Assembly (NCBI GenBank): GCA_021608145.1
Contig: JAKIHM010000020.1
Coordinates: 1 to 48,256 of the forward strand
From: Thermovorax subterraneus
GTDB lineage: Bacteria > Bacillota > Thermosediminibacteria > Thermosediminibacterales > Thermosediminibacteraceae
Length of the DNA stretch: 48,256 nt
Direction: 5' to 3'
Part shown: piece by piece, positions 34,506 to 44,000 of the stretch
How positions within the stretch are numbered: the stretch's first letter is position 1
How the letters are laid out: each line of letters starts with the position of its first letter
Translations under genes and position numbers: made by a program
The notes under the pieces: model-generated
What the model was told of the DNA's origin: nothing
The model's input: the letters and a program-made list of their open reading frames with translations, nothing else
Database searches by the model: none

Positions 34506-35405
34506 TCATAAAAAAGACTTTTCTACCTTAACTAGGATATTTGGCCCTCGATGAAATATTTTTCCCACACCTAGAAATTGCTTTTTTTGATCGTAAATTA
34601 CCGCATACTGATTTTCATTATCCAGTTCGGTTGATATGTTTTCTATAGGAAATTCAGAGCCTTTGAAAAAAGATTTTTCGTTTCTTAGTTGAATAATAAC
34701 GGAGGACATGAAAGTGGAAAGAATTTTGTCTAAAGACGTAAGGATTTCTTGCGATTTTCCCGATGATGCAGAAGCTTTTATATCTTCTAAAGTTATAGAT
34801 TGAGATATTTTAAAAGGCCCCAGCTTGGTTCTTATAAGGCAAGATAAATGAGCGCCGCAACCCAATGCTCGTCCGATATCTTCACAAAGCGTCCTAATAT
34901 AAGTGCCTCGGGAGCAGCTTACTCTGAATAAAACCCGTGGTTTTTCATATTTAATGAGCTCTACGGAATAAATTTCTACTGTTCGTGGTTTTCTTTCGAC
35001 AATAATCCCTTGGCGAGCAAGCTCATATAGTTTTTTTCCTTTGTGCCGCACCGCCGAATACATAGGAGGTATTTGTTGTATTTTTCCAACAAATTTACTA
35101 AAAGTTTCTATTATGGATGTAAATTCCACTTCACAGTCTTTAGTTTCCAAAACTTTGCCCATGTTGTCACCAGTGTCGGTCGTGACGCCCAGCGTCATTT
35201 CTGCGACGTATTCTTTCTCGCTGGCTTCAAAAAACTCTACCGCTTTTGTGGCCTTTCCGACAAAAATCGGCAGAACACCAGCTGCACCGGGATCTAACGT
35301 ACCACCGTGTCCAACTTTTTTTATACCCAGTTGTTTTCTTAAAAAATCCACGACATCATGAGAAGTCATTCCAGGTGGTTTTAAACAGTTAATTATTCCG
35401 TTCAC
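34506..35405 (-). CDS. truB: tRNA pseudouridine(55) synthase TruB
   Basis: A 299-residue TruB making pseudouridine 55 in the tRNA T-loop. GGTLDPGAAGVLP contains the catalytic Asp38. IPPMYSAVRHKGKKLYELAR and CSRGTYIRTLCEDIGRALGC are later family motifs, and a C-terminal PUA-like region follows. GTG 35405 follows GAGGG at 6 nt and overlaps the end of nrnA by 17 nt, so translation is likely coupled. Gene order truB-ribF is nearly universal in Firmicutes. Confidence 0.96.
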   Translation of the reverse strand: MNGIINCLKPPGMTSHDVVDFLRKQLGIKKVGHGGTLDPGAAGVLPIFVGKATKAVEFFEASEKEYVAEMTLGVTTDTGDNMGKVLETKDCEVEFTSIIETFSKFVGKIQQIPPMYSAVRHKGKKLYELARQGIIVERKPRTVEIYSVELIKYEKPRVLFRVSCSRGTYIRTLCEDIGRALGCGAHLSCLIRTKLGPFKISQSITLEDIKASASSGKSQEILTSLDKILSTFMSSVIIQLRNEKSFFKGSEFPIENISTELDNENQYAVIYDQKKQFLGVGKIFHRGPNILVKVEKSFL

Positions 35406-36381
35406 CGCAATCCCTCTTCGACGTTTGCATATATTCTTTTAAAGCAGACAAAAAAACGTTCTTTGCTTTTTCCAAGGGGCCTTCAAGAATACAGCCGGCA
35501 GCTCGTGCATGGCCGCCCCCTCCAAATTCCTCCGCTATTTTGCTCACATCCACCCACACATTAGATCTCAATCCGACTTTTACTTTTAAATTGTCCTGTT
35601 CTCTAAAAAGGACTGCAACTTCTACGCTTTCTATTTCTCTTGCGAAATTGATAAAACCATCCGCATCTTCTTCTTTGGCCCCTACTTTTTTTAACATTTC
35701 TTTTGTTAGCTCCATGTGTGCTATTTTGCCGCCTTCGGAAAGTTTTAGGGTACCTAATACTTCTTTCAACAGCAAAATCGATGCGTAGCTTTTCTTTTCA
35801 AAGACTTCTCTACTAATGAAATCCGGTCGCACTCCGATTTCCACCATTTCTGACAATATCTTCAGACACGATGGGGTAGTATTGGAATATTTTATGGAGC
35901 CGGTATCTGTAATAATTGCAGTGTAAATGCACGTGGCTATATCGATATCGATTGGCACGTTGAGAGTCTTCACCAAATAATATACCATTTCGCCTACAGC
36001 GGACGATTTGTCGTCTATAATATTTATATCTCCGTATAATGAATTGCTTTTATGGTGGTCAATATTAACTATAAGCTCACAGATTTGTCTAATGTCTTTT
36101 TTAAAATCTAATCTCTCCACATCGCCCGAGTCCAAACATATCATTACTTCAGCGCGATCTTTTTCCGGGATATATGGTCTTAGTTTTTCAGAATGTGGTA
36201 GAAAATTATATTTTGCGGGAACAACATCGTTGATGATAGGCAACACTTTTTTACCTAATTTTTCCAAAGATGTAGTCAAGGCTAAAACCGAACCCACAGC
36301 ATCGCCGTCGGGTGCGATATGCGATGTTACAATAAAAGAGTTATGTTTAAAGATTACATCCGCAAGTCTAGGAAAATCCAT
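35389..36381 (-). CDS. nrnA: Bifunctional oligoribonuclease / pAp phosphatase NrnA (DHH family)
   Basis: A 330-residue DHH-DHHA1 phosphoesterase that degrades nanoRNA and 3'-phosphoadenosine-5'-phosphate. His21, Asp25 and Asp27 lie in HIAPDGDAVGS, with Asp84 in CLDSGD. The DHH triad is Asp108-His109-His110 in NIDHHKSN. The DHHA1 substrate motif is FGGGGHARAAGC near the C-terminus. It starts at ATG 36381, 3 nt after rbfA, in the usual infB-rbfA-nrnA-truB order. Confidence 0.95.
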   Translation of the reverse strand: MDFPRLADVIFKHNSFIVTSHIAPDGDAVGSVLALTTSLEKLGKKVLPIINDVVPAKYNFLPHSEKLRPYIPEKDRAEVMICLDSGDVERLDFKKDIRQICELIVNIDHHKSNSLYGDINIIDDKSSAVGEMVYYLVKTLNVPIDIDIATCIYTAIITDTGSIKYSNTTPSCLKILSEMVEIGVRPDFISREVFEKKSYASILLLKEVLGTLKLSEGGKIAHMELTKEMLKKVGAKEEDADGFINFAREIESVEVAVLFREQDNLKVKVGLRSNVWVDVSKIAEEFGGGGHARAAGCILEGPLEKAKNVFLSALKEYMQTSKRDCGERNN

Positions 36382-36384
36382 TTT

Positions 36385-36747
36385 CTAATACTCATCTCCG
36401 TTATCATTATTCATATCCTTCAACAATTTTGAAATATGAATGCTGTACTCTATCGATTCGTCCAGTTTAAAATTCAATTTTGGCATAAATTTAAGTCTTA
36501 CACGATTTGCCAATTCCCGCTTTATAAAACCTTCCGCGTGGTTTAACGCTTCAAGGACATTATGTTTCGTTTCCTCGTCTCCATATATGCTTAGAAAAAT
36601 CTTTGCGTACCGCAAATCCTTGGATACCTCTACTTTCGTTACGGATATCAGACCTTGAATGCGGGGATCTTTAAGTTCGTTGTTGATAATCTCACTTACC
36701 GCTTTTTGGATTTCTACAGACACCCTCTCAGTTCTAGAAAATTCCAC
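36385..36747 (-). CDS. rbfA: 30S ribosome-binding factor A
   Basis: A 120-residue RbfA with the single KH-like fold: RTERVSVEIQKAVSEIINNE, DPRIQGLISVTKVEVSKDLRYAKIFLSI, IKRELANRVRLKFMPKLNF and the terminal DESIEYSIHISKLL. It assists late 16S maturation. GTG 36747 has GGGGAGG 7 nt upstream. It lies 22 nt after infB. Confidence 0.95.
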   Translation of the reverse strand: MEFSRTERVSVEIQKAVSEIINNELKDPRIQGLISVTKVEVSKDLRYAKIFLSIYGDEETKHNVLEALNHAEGFIKRELANRVRLKFMPKLNFKLDESIEYSIHISKLLKDMNNDNGDEY

Positions 36748-36769
36748 CTCAATGCCTCCCCGGTTTTCA

Positions 36770-38758
36770 TTATTGTTCCACTTGTTTATTTACAAATGCC
36801 TCCAGTATATCTCCTTCCTTGAGGTCGTTGAATTTCTCAATAGCTATACCGCATTCAAAGCCGCTCATTACTTCACGCACATCATCTTTGAATCTTTTTA
36901 AAGAAAGTATTTTCCCTTCATATACCACTACCCCTTGTCTGATTACTCTAATGAAGGAATTCCTCGTTATCTTTCCTTCGGTAACGTAACACCCAGCAAC
37001 AGTACCCACGTTCGGAACTTTAAACAGTGCCCTTACCTCAGCTCTTCCTAATACGACTTCTTTGAACTCCGGCTCTAACATTCCTTTCATGGCAGCTTTA
37101 ATGTCATCTACAGCATCATAAATTACCCTGTAAGTTCTAATGTCGACCTTCTCTTGTTCAGCTAATTTTTTAGCATTTGAATCGGGCCTTACGTTAAAAC
37201 CTATTACTATGGCATTAGAAGCAGACGCGAGCAATATGTCGCTTTCGTTTATCGCTCCTACCGCTCCATGAATAATTTTTACTTGCACCTGATCCGTCGA
37301 ACATTTTTCTAATGCAAGTTTTAAAGCTTCTAACGAACCTTGAACGTCGGCTTTTATAATGCAATTAAGTTCTTTTATTTCTCCCTGTTTTATCCTGTCA
37401 AAAATTCTATCTAATGAAACTTTAGGAGTAGTGATATTTTCTTTTTCTTTATGGATTTCTTGGTATTTTTCCGCAATCTCCCTTGCCTCTTTCTCGCTGG
37501 ATACCACTCTTATAACATCGCCAGCACTGGGAACTTCAGAAAACCCCATGACCTCTACTGGAATGGAAGGAGTCGCCGATTTTACCATCCTGCCCAGAGA
37601 ATCTCTCATCGCCCGTACTTTTCCATAAGCCGGTCCAGCTACTATTGCATCGCCTACCTTTAAAGTGCCTTTTTGCACTAATACCGTGGCCACGGGCCCC
37701 CTACCTTTATCTAATTTGGATTCAATTATTACTCCAGAAGCTCTTGCGTTGTAATCAGCCTTGAGTTCGGCCATTTCCGCAACCAAAAGTATCATTTCCA
37801 ATAAGGTATCAATTCCTATGCGATTTTTAGCAGAAACATTAACAAATATGGTGTCCCCTCCCCATTCTTCGGGTATTAGACCGTATTCAGATAACTGTTG
37901 TTTTACCCTTTCAGGACTAGCCCCTGGTTTATCTATTTTGTTTATCGCTACAATTATAGGTACTCCCGCTGCTTTTGCATGATTGATAGCTTCTACAGTT
38001 TGAGGCATAACTCCGTCGTCGGCGGCGACTACTAAAACTACTATATCTGTTACTTTTGCTCCGCGGGCCCTTAAAGCGGTGAAAGCCTCATGCCCCGGTG
38101 TATCAATGAACACTATTGTTTTACCATCTTTTTCTACCTGCGAAGCTCCTATGTGCTGTGTAATACCTCCTGCTTCAGATGCGGCGACATTCGTTTCTCT
38201 TATTGCATCCAAAAGCGTCGTTTTGCCGTGATCTACATGTCCCATGACTGTTACAACTGGAGGTCTCGGTTTTAGTTCTTTTGGTCGCGTCTCCTCTTCC
38301 TTTTCAAGTTCGGCAAGTCCATCTTCTCTTTCTTCCTCGGCTTCATATCCAAATTCTTTTATTAGTTTCTTAGCCGATTCGAAGTCTATTTCAGCGTTGA
38401 TATTTACCATTAGTCCAAAATCCATTAATTTTTTTATCAACTTGACCGGCTCGATGTTTATTCGACTGCCTAAATCTTTTATGCTGATTTTGGACGGGAG
38501 AACAACCTTTTGAATTTTTGGTTTTGGGCTTGCTTCTTCGATGTTCCTTGGTGGTTCCGGGGCTTTTGGGGCCTCATTTTTTGTTTTTTTACTGCTTTTT
38601 TCTTCCGAGACCAAGTCCATTATAAGTTGAGCCATATCGTCTTCAAGGCTGCTCATGTGATTTTTTATATCGACGTCCAACTCTTCCAATATGGAAATCA
38701 ATTTTTTGCTAGATATCCCTAGCTTTTTAGCAAGTTCGTATACTCTAACTTTCGACAA
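36770..38758 (-). CDS. infB: Translation initiation factor IF-2
   Basis: A 662-residue IF-2. Two IF2-N helical modules ([20 protein letters not shown], and a second from about 90, [20 protein letters not shown]) are linked by a short charged region. The GTPase domain follows with [17 protein letters not shown] and NKID. Domains II-IV follow, ending [20 protein letters not shown]. The linker is short, as usual in Clostridia. TTG 38758 with GGAGG 9 nt upstream is the start; it overlaps ylxQ by 14 nt. Confidence 0.97.
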   Translation of the reverse strand: MSKVRVYELAKKLGISSKKLISILEELDVDIKNHMSSLEDDMAQLIMDLVSEEKSSKKTKNEAPKAPEPPRNIEEASPKPKIQKVVLPSKISIKDLGSRINIEPVKLIKKLMDFGLMVNINAEIDFESAKKLIKEFGYEAEEEREDGLAELEKEEETRPKELKPRPPVVTVMGHVDHGKTTLLDAIRETNVAASEAGGITQHIGASQVEKDGKTIVFIDTPGHEAFTALRARGAKVTDIVVLVVAADDGVMPQTVEAINHAKAAGVPIIVAINKIDKPGASPERVKQQLSEYGLIPEEWGGDTIFVNVSAKNRIGIDTLLEMILLVAEMAELKADYNARASGVIIESKLDKGRGPVATVLVQKGTLKVGDAIVAGPAYGKVRAMRDSLGRMVKSATPSIPVEVMGFSEVPSAGDVIRVVSSEKEAREIAEKYQEIHKEKENITTPKVSLDRIFDRIKQGEIKELNCIIKADVQGSLEALKLALEKCSTDQVQVKIIHGAVGAINESDILLASASNAIVIGFNVRPDSNAKKLAEQEKVDIRTYRVIYDAVDDIKAAMKGMLEPEFKEVVLGRAEVRALFKVPNVGTVAGCYVTEGKITRNSFIRVIRQGVVVYEGKILSLKRFKDDVREVMSGFECGIAIEKFNDLKEGDILEAFVNKQVEQ

Positions 38759-39086
38759 TATTCCCCACCTCCGTCGTTTTTGTTGCGTCTAGACGCCTCA
38801 GTATCTCTTTCGAAAAATTTTTATCGGTAATACCGATAATTTTTCTGGCTTCCTTTCCAATAGATTTTCCTAACACGTCGGATGTACCGTAGATTATGCA
38901 ATTTATTCCCCTCGATTTACAAATACTTATAAACTTATCTTTTGTATTGAATGATGCATCTTCGGATATTATAACCAAGCTAACTTTTTTCGACAGAACG
39001 GCCCTTTCCACCGCTTCCTGACCCGCTATAACCTTGCCTGCTTTACGGGCAATTCCAAGCAATGGCGGAATATCAAAGGGCCTCAC
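38745..39086 (-). CDS. ylxQ: L7Ae-family ribosomal protein YlxQ
   Basis: A 113-residue L7Ae/L30e-fold RNA-binding protein ([57 protein letters not shown]). B. subtilis YlxQ is encoded at the same place in the nusA-infB operon. The family is expected to bind kink-turn RNA, but its cellular target is uncertain. GTG 39086 follows GGAGG at 12 nt and overlaps ylxR by 14 nt. Confidence 0.92.
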   Translation of the reverse strand: MRPFDIPPLLGIARKAGKVIAGQEAVERAVLSKKVSLVIISEDASFNTKDKFISICKSRGINCIIYGTSDVLGKSIGKEARKIIGITDKNFSKEILRRLDATKTTEVGNIVES

Positions 39087-39348
39087 TTTTTATTAAATCC
39101 TCCTTCAGCTTTTCTATTGTTTCCTTGCTCACTTCATGGTCTAATGCTTTGGATAGCCTATCTTCTTTTAGTGCCTTTTCCAGACATTTAACGTCTTTGC
39201 AGAAATAAGCTCCTCTACCCGAACGCTTTCCTGTAAGATCCAGCTCAATTGAACCTTCCGGCGTCCTTACGATGCGGATTAATTCTTTTTTGGGTTTCAT
39301 CTGTTTGCAACCCAAGCACATCCTCATGGGTATTTTTTTAGGGCTCAT
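39073..39348 (-). CDS. ylxR: YlxR family RNA-binding protein
   Basis: A 91-residue YlxR/DUF448 protein. The RMCLGCKQMKPKKELIRIVR and GRGAYFCKDVKCLEKALKE motifs are typical, with paired Cys that may bind metal. Recent work on the family implicates it in RNase P or nucleoid regulation; its role here is not determinable. ATG 39348 (MSPKKIPMRMC) follows GAGGGG at 6 nt. The ATG at 39369 would overlap nusA. Confidence 0.92.
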   Translation of the reverse strand: MSPKKIPMRMCLGCKQMKPKKELIRIVRTPEGSIELDLTGKRSGRGAYFCKDVKCLEKALKEDRLSKALDHEVSKETIEKLKEDLIKSEAL

Positions 39349-39361
39349 TTTCATCCCCTCT

Positions 39362-40393
39362 TTAATCATTTTTGGGACTCTTTATATCTATCTTCCAACC
39401 TGTAAGTTTTGCCGCAAGTCTTGCGTTTTGTCCTTCCTTGCCTATAGCAAGGGAAAGCTGGTGTTCGGGCACCAATACCCGTGCTATTTTACTATCTTCC
39501 TCAACTTCTACGCTGAGGACCTTTGCAGGACTTAGGGCGTTTGAAATATATTCAGCCGCATTTTTGCTCCATTTTATGATATCAATCTTTTCTCCCTTTA
39601 ATTCCTCCACCACGGCTTGAACACGAGCGCCTTTCGGTCCAACGCAGGCCCCTACCGGATCTACGTTTTCGTCTCTTGAGTGAACAGCTACCTTAGTTCT
39701 AGAACCTGCTTCCCTCGCAATGCTCTTTATTTCCACAATCCCTTCGTATATTTCAGGTACTTCCAATTCGAATAATCTTTTTACCAATCCCGGATGGGAC
39801 CTGGACACTACAATGACTGGCCCTTTGGTTGTTTTCCTAACTTCAAGGATGTATACTTTTATTCTATCTCCAGGGGTATAGGTTTCTGTTGGTATCTGTT
39901 CGTTTGGTGGCAAAATAACTTCGGTTTTTCCTAGATCGATAATCACATTCTTTTTATCGAAACGCTGTACTGTTCCCGTTACAAGATCCGTTTCTCTTCC
40001 GGCAAATTCTTCGTAGATAATGTTCCTCTCTGCTTCTTTAATACGCTGCATTACTACTTGTTTTGCGGTTTGAGCTGCTATTCGTCCGAATTTCTGAGGT
40101 GTTACCTCTATAGAGATTATATCACCTATTTTAACTAAGGGATTAATTTTTTTGGCTTCGACCAGGCTAATTTCTAAAAGTTGGTCTTTTACTTCTTCCT
40201 TAACCGTTTTTTGAGAAAAAACTTTAACCTCTCCCGTTGCCCTGTCTATATTAATTTTTACGTTTTGTGCCGTACCGTAATTTTTCTTGTAGGCGGAAAC
40301 TAAAGCAGCTTCAATGGCTTCCAAAAGTATCTCTTTGGAAATACCTTTTTCTTTCTCTATTTGATCTAAAGCTTCGATAAATTCGATATTCAT
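39362..40393 (-). CDS. nusA: Transcription termination/antitermination factor NusA
   Basis: A 343-residue NusA. The N-terminal RNAP-binding domain ([20 protein letters not shown]) is followed by S1 ([19 protein letters not shown], about 135-200), KH1 ([36 protein letters not shown]) and KH2 ([20 protein letters not shown]). It lacks the C-terminal acidic repeats of E. coli, as is normal in Firmicutes. ATG 40393 follows AGGAGAGG. The upstream leader carries a nested hairpin that could be a NusA-responsive attenuator. Confidence 0.97.
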   Translation of the reverse strand: MNIEFIEALDQIEKEKGISKEILLEAIEAALVSAYKKNYGTAQNVKINIDRATGEVKVFSQKTVKEEVKDQLLEISLVEAKKINPLVKIGDIISIEVTPQKFGRIAAQTAKQVVMQRIKEAERNIIYEEFAGRETDLVTGTVQRFDKKNVIIDLGKTEVILPPNEQIPTETYTPGDRIKVYILEVRKTTKGPVIVVSRSHPGLVKRLFELEVPEIYEGIVEIKSIAREAGSRTKVAVHSRDENVDPVGACVGPKGARVQAVVEELKGEKIDIIKWSKNAAEYISNALSPAKVLSVEVEEDSKIARVLVPEHQLSLAIGKEGQNARLAAKLTGWKIDIKSPKND

Positions 40394-40404
40394 TTTTACC
40401 TCTC

Positions 40405-40878
40405 CTATTCGTCAAAATTGAAGTTGTATTTCAGTTTAGCAGAAGATATTTTTTCAAAAGGAATATTTATATCGGTTGAATTTGTTTTTAATACTACCAT
40501 TCCATTATTGTAATCGCTCAAAGTTCCTGTTAAGACTTTTTTTCCATTAATAGGTTCAAAAGTTCTTATTTCTACTTCCGAGCCGATGTACTTTATGAAA
40601 TCTTTCTCTTTTTTTAGCTTCCTCTCTATGCCGGGCGATGAAACTTCCAATATATAACTGTGAGGAATTGGATCTTCTATATCCAACAACTTGCTTATTT
40701 CTTCACTCACTTCCTGGCAATCATCCAAGGTTATCCCTCCGGGTTTATCGATGTAATACCTCAAATACCAGGACCCACTTTCTTGAACAAATTCTACGTC
40801 CACCATCTCGAATCCCTTGGAGTTTACAACCCGTTCTCCAATTTCGCTTACCTTTTTTAAAATTTTATTTTTTTGCAT
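40405..40878 (-). CDS. rimP: Ribosome maturation factor RimP
   Basis: A 157-residue RimP required for 30S assembly. VDVEFVQESGSWYLRYYIDK, GGITLDDCQEVSEEISKLLD and YILEVSSPGIERKLKKEKDF are characteristic, and a C-terminal SH3-like barrel follows. ATG 40878 (MQKNKILKKV) follows AAGGGTG at 6 nt. An in-frame extension to 40950 has no ribosome site and would read through the leader hairpin. It is the first gene of the rimP-nusA-ylxR-ylxQ-infB-rbfA-nrnA-truB-ribF operon. Confidence 0.94.
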   Translation of the reverse strand: MQKNKILKKVSEIGERVVNSKGFEMVDVEFVQESGSWYLRYYIDKPGGITLDDCQEVSEEISKLLDIEDPIPHSYILEVSSPGIERKLKKEKDFIKYIGSEVEIRTFEPINGKKVLTGTLSDYNNGMVVLKTNSTDINIPFEKISSAKLKYNFNFDE

Positions 40879-40909
40879 TCCCTTCACCCTTTTAAAAAAT
40901 AGTTTGCAG

Positions 40910-40963
40910 AAAAAGCGATTACTAATATGAAAGAGTGGGATTAAACCCACTCTTGCGCTTTTT
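40910..40963 (-). terminator. Nested hairpin/attenuator in the rimP-nusA leader
   Basis: The inner stem AAGAGTGGG/CCCACTCTT (9 bp, 40931-40954) sits inside the outer stem AAAAAGCG/CGCTTTTT (8 bp, 40910-40917 with 40956-40963). On the minus transcript the outer 3' arm ends CGCUUUUUCUGC. It lies downstream of the rimP promoter, so it can act as a leader attenuator. It also terminates polC read-through. Confidence 0.65.
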
Positions 40964-40997
40964 AAGCTTAAATGAATTCAAATGATTATCTTCATCT

Positions 40998-41026
40998 ATT
41001 ATAACACATATTAATTTTTATTACAA
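40998..41026 (-). promoter_or_regulatory. Sigma-A promoter of the rimP-nusA-infB operon
   Basis: -35 TTGTAA (41026-41021), 17-nt spacer, perfect -10 TATAAT (41003-40998), with extended TGT. The spacing and hexamers are the same as at rpsO. Confidence 0.82.
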
Positions 41027-41047
41027 TATCAAGAAAACGATTGTGCT

Positions 41048-44000
41048 TCAAAATAGACTAATCTGGTTTGTTTCTTGCAAACCATTGAGGACGCCGTTTT
41101 GTCGGAGGATTTCTATTACATTTTTAGTTACTTTTGTCCGTATTCTGAGATCTTCGATTGATGTAAATTTTCCTTTTTGCCGTTCATTGTAAATACTTTG
41201 TGCCGCGGAAAGACCTAACCCTGGCAAGGCATTAAGCGGGGGTAAAATCCCGTCTTTAGTAATGATAAATTTCTTATAATGCGATTTATAAAGGTCTATA
41301 GGTAAAAATTGAATGCCTCTCATGTACATTTCATTTGCTACTTCTAAAATGGTGAGCAAATTTTTTTCTTTCGGGGTAGCATTTTTTTCTTTTTTATTAA
41401 TTTCCTCTATTACTTCTTTTATCTTTTTAGGCCCTTGCAGTATGAGCTCGGCATCGAAGTCATCGGCTCTTACGGTAAAGTAAGTCGCATAAAACGCCTC
41501 CGGGTAGTGAACTTTGAAATAAGCGATTCTGAAAGCCATAATTACGTAGGCAACTGCATGGGCCTTTGGGAACATGTATTTTATCTTTTTGCAGGATTCT
41601 ATAAACCACTGTTCTACGTTGTTTTTTCTTAAAACCTCTTCATCTTCAGGACTCAATCCCTTGCCTTTTCTAACTTTCTCCATTATATTAAACGCAATTT
41701 TGGGTTCAACACCTTTTTCCAACAAATGAATCATAATGTCATCGCGGGTTGCTATAACCTCTTTAAGAGTTGCTACCTTATTTCTTATGAGGTCTTGGGC
41801 GTTGTTAAGCCAAACGTCTGTGCCATGGGAAAGGCCGCTTATCCTTACAAGCTCTGAAAACGTAGTGGGACGGGTTTCTTCCAGCATCTGCCTTACAAAT
41901 TTTGTTCCGAATTCGGGAACGCCTAACGTTCCCACGGTCGTCCCTATATCTTCAGGGGTTACTCCCAGGGGTTCGACGGAGGAGAAAATTTTCATAGTTT
42001 CTTTGTCATCCAAAGGGATTTTCTTTGCATTAACGCTCGTTTCTTCTTCAAGCATTTTTATAACGGTGGGATCATCGTGACCTAATAAATCAAGTTTGAG
42101 CAATCGTTCGCTTATCGAATGATAGTCAAAATGCGTAGTGATAACTCCTGACTCTTTGTCGTCGGCAGGATACTGGATTGGTGTGAATTCGTATATTTCT
42201 TTATCCTTCGGAAGAATCATTAGACCTCCCGGGTGCTGCCCTGTAGTTCGCTTGACTCCGGTTATGCCGGCGGCCAGACGATTAATTTCGTATTCGGATG
42301 CGCTCAAATTCTTTTCCTCTAGAAAAGCTCTAACGAAACCATAAGCTGTCTTTTCCGCTATTGTTGAAATTGTACCAGCGCGAAATACATTGTCTTTCCC
42401 AAATAATTCTTCGGCATACTTATGGGCAGTAGGCTGATATTCACCGGAAAAATTCAGGTCTATGTCCGGTACTTTGTCCCCTTCAAACCCCATAAAAACT
42501 TCAAAGGGTATGTTATATCCGTCTTTATTCATAGGAGTTCCGCAGTCGGGGCAATCTTTGTTGGGGAGGTCCGGTCCCACAATTCCTTCGACGTTTTCCG
42601 GAAAAATAGATTTTTTGCAGTTTGGACATAAATAATGGGGAGGTAACGGATTGACCTCGGTTATTCCACACATCGTCGCAACAAGCGATGAACCCACTGA
42701 TCCTCTGGATCCTACAAGATAACCGTCGTCAAGAGATTTTTTTACAAGCTTATGAGCAATCAGGTATATAACCGAATACCCGTTATTCACTATCGAATTT
42801 AATTCCCGTTCTATTCTCTTTCTAACTATTTCAGGGAGATCTTCCCCGTATAACTCCTTGGCTCTTTTATAGGTCATGTTTATAATTTCTTCATCGGCCC
42901 CTTCTATTTTGGGAGGATAAAGTTCATCGGGAACCGGTTTTATTTCATCTTCTATCTCATCCGCAATTCTGTTTGGATTTTCGATTACCACTTCTATTGC
43001 CGCGCCTTTACCCAGGTATTCATGGTCGTGGAGCATCTCCTCCGTCGTTTTTAGGTAAAGGCCTGAATTGATATCGCTGTCCTTATATCCCTGAATTGTA
43101 AGCAAAATTTTTCTGAAAATCTCATCTTGGGGGTTTAAAAAGTGCACGTCGCCGGTAGCTACAACAGGTTTGTTGTATTTTTTGCCTAAAGAATAAATTT
43201 TTTTATTTAACTCTTCAAGGCTTTTTTCATTAGCTAAAACGCCTTTTTCAATTAAAAATTTATTGTTTTGCAAAGGTTGTATTTCTAAGAAATCGTAAAA
43301 GCTCACAATGCGCCTAATATCGTCTTCCGAATGATGGTAAATTAAACTTTGGAATAATTCTCCGGCCTCGCATCCCGACCCTATAATTAATCCTTCTCTG
43401 TGTTTCCTTAGGAGACTTTTGGGAATTCGGGGATGGCGATAGAAACACTCTAAATGAGAGGCTGAAACTAATTTATAAAGATTTTTCAGTCCTTTTTGAT
43501 TTTTTACCAAAATGGTAGCATGGTAAGAATTTAGGTGTTGAGCAGCTTTCTTTCCCACATAATTTATTTGGGAAAGGTCGTCTATCCCCTTTTCTTTAAG
43601 CAATTTAAATAACTCAATGAGGATCATTGCTGCCGTATTGGCATCATCGTCTGCTCGGTGATGTTTTCCCATATTTACATTGAACTTTTTAGCAATCGTC
43701 TCTAAGCGGTGGTTTTTAAGTTCTGGAAAAACAATGGCCGAAAGATTTAAAGTATCTATCACTTTATTGTTAAATTTCATGCCGAGCCTTTCGCAGTCCC
43801 TTCTAATAAAACCCGAGTCAAATTCAGCATTATGAGCTACAAATATACCTTCTCCCACAAATTTCAGGAAATTAGAAAGGACCTCCTCTATAAACGGCGC
43901 CTGCTCTACCATGTCGTTGCGGATACCGGTTAAATTTGTTATTTGTGGGGAAATGGGTTTTCGGGGATTTACGAAGGAATGGAATCTATCAATTATTTCC

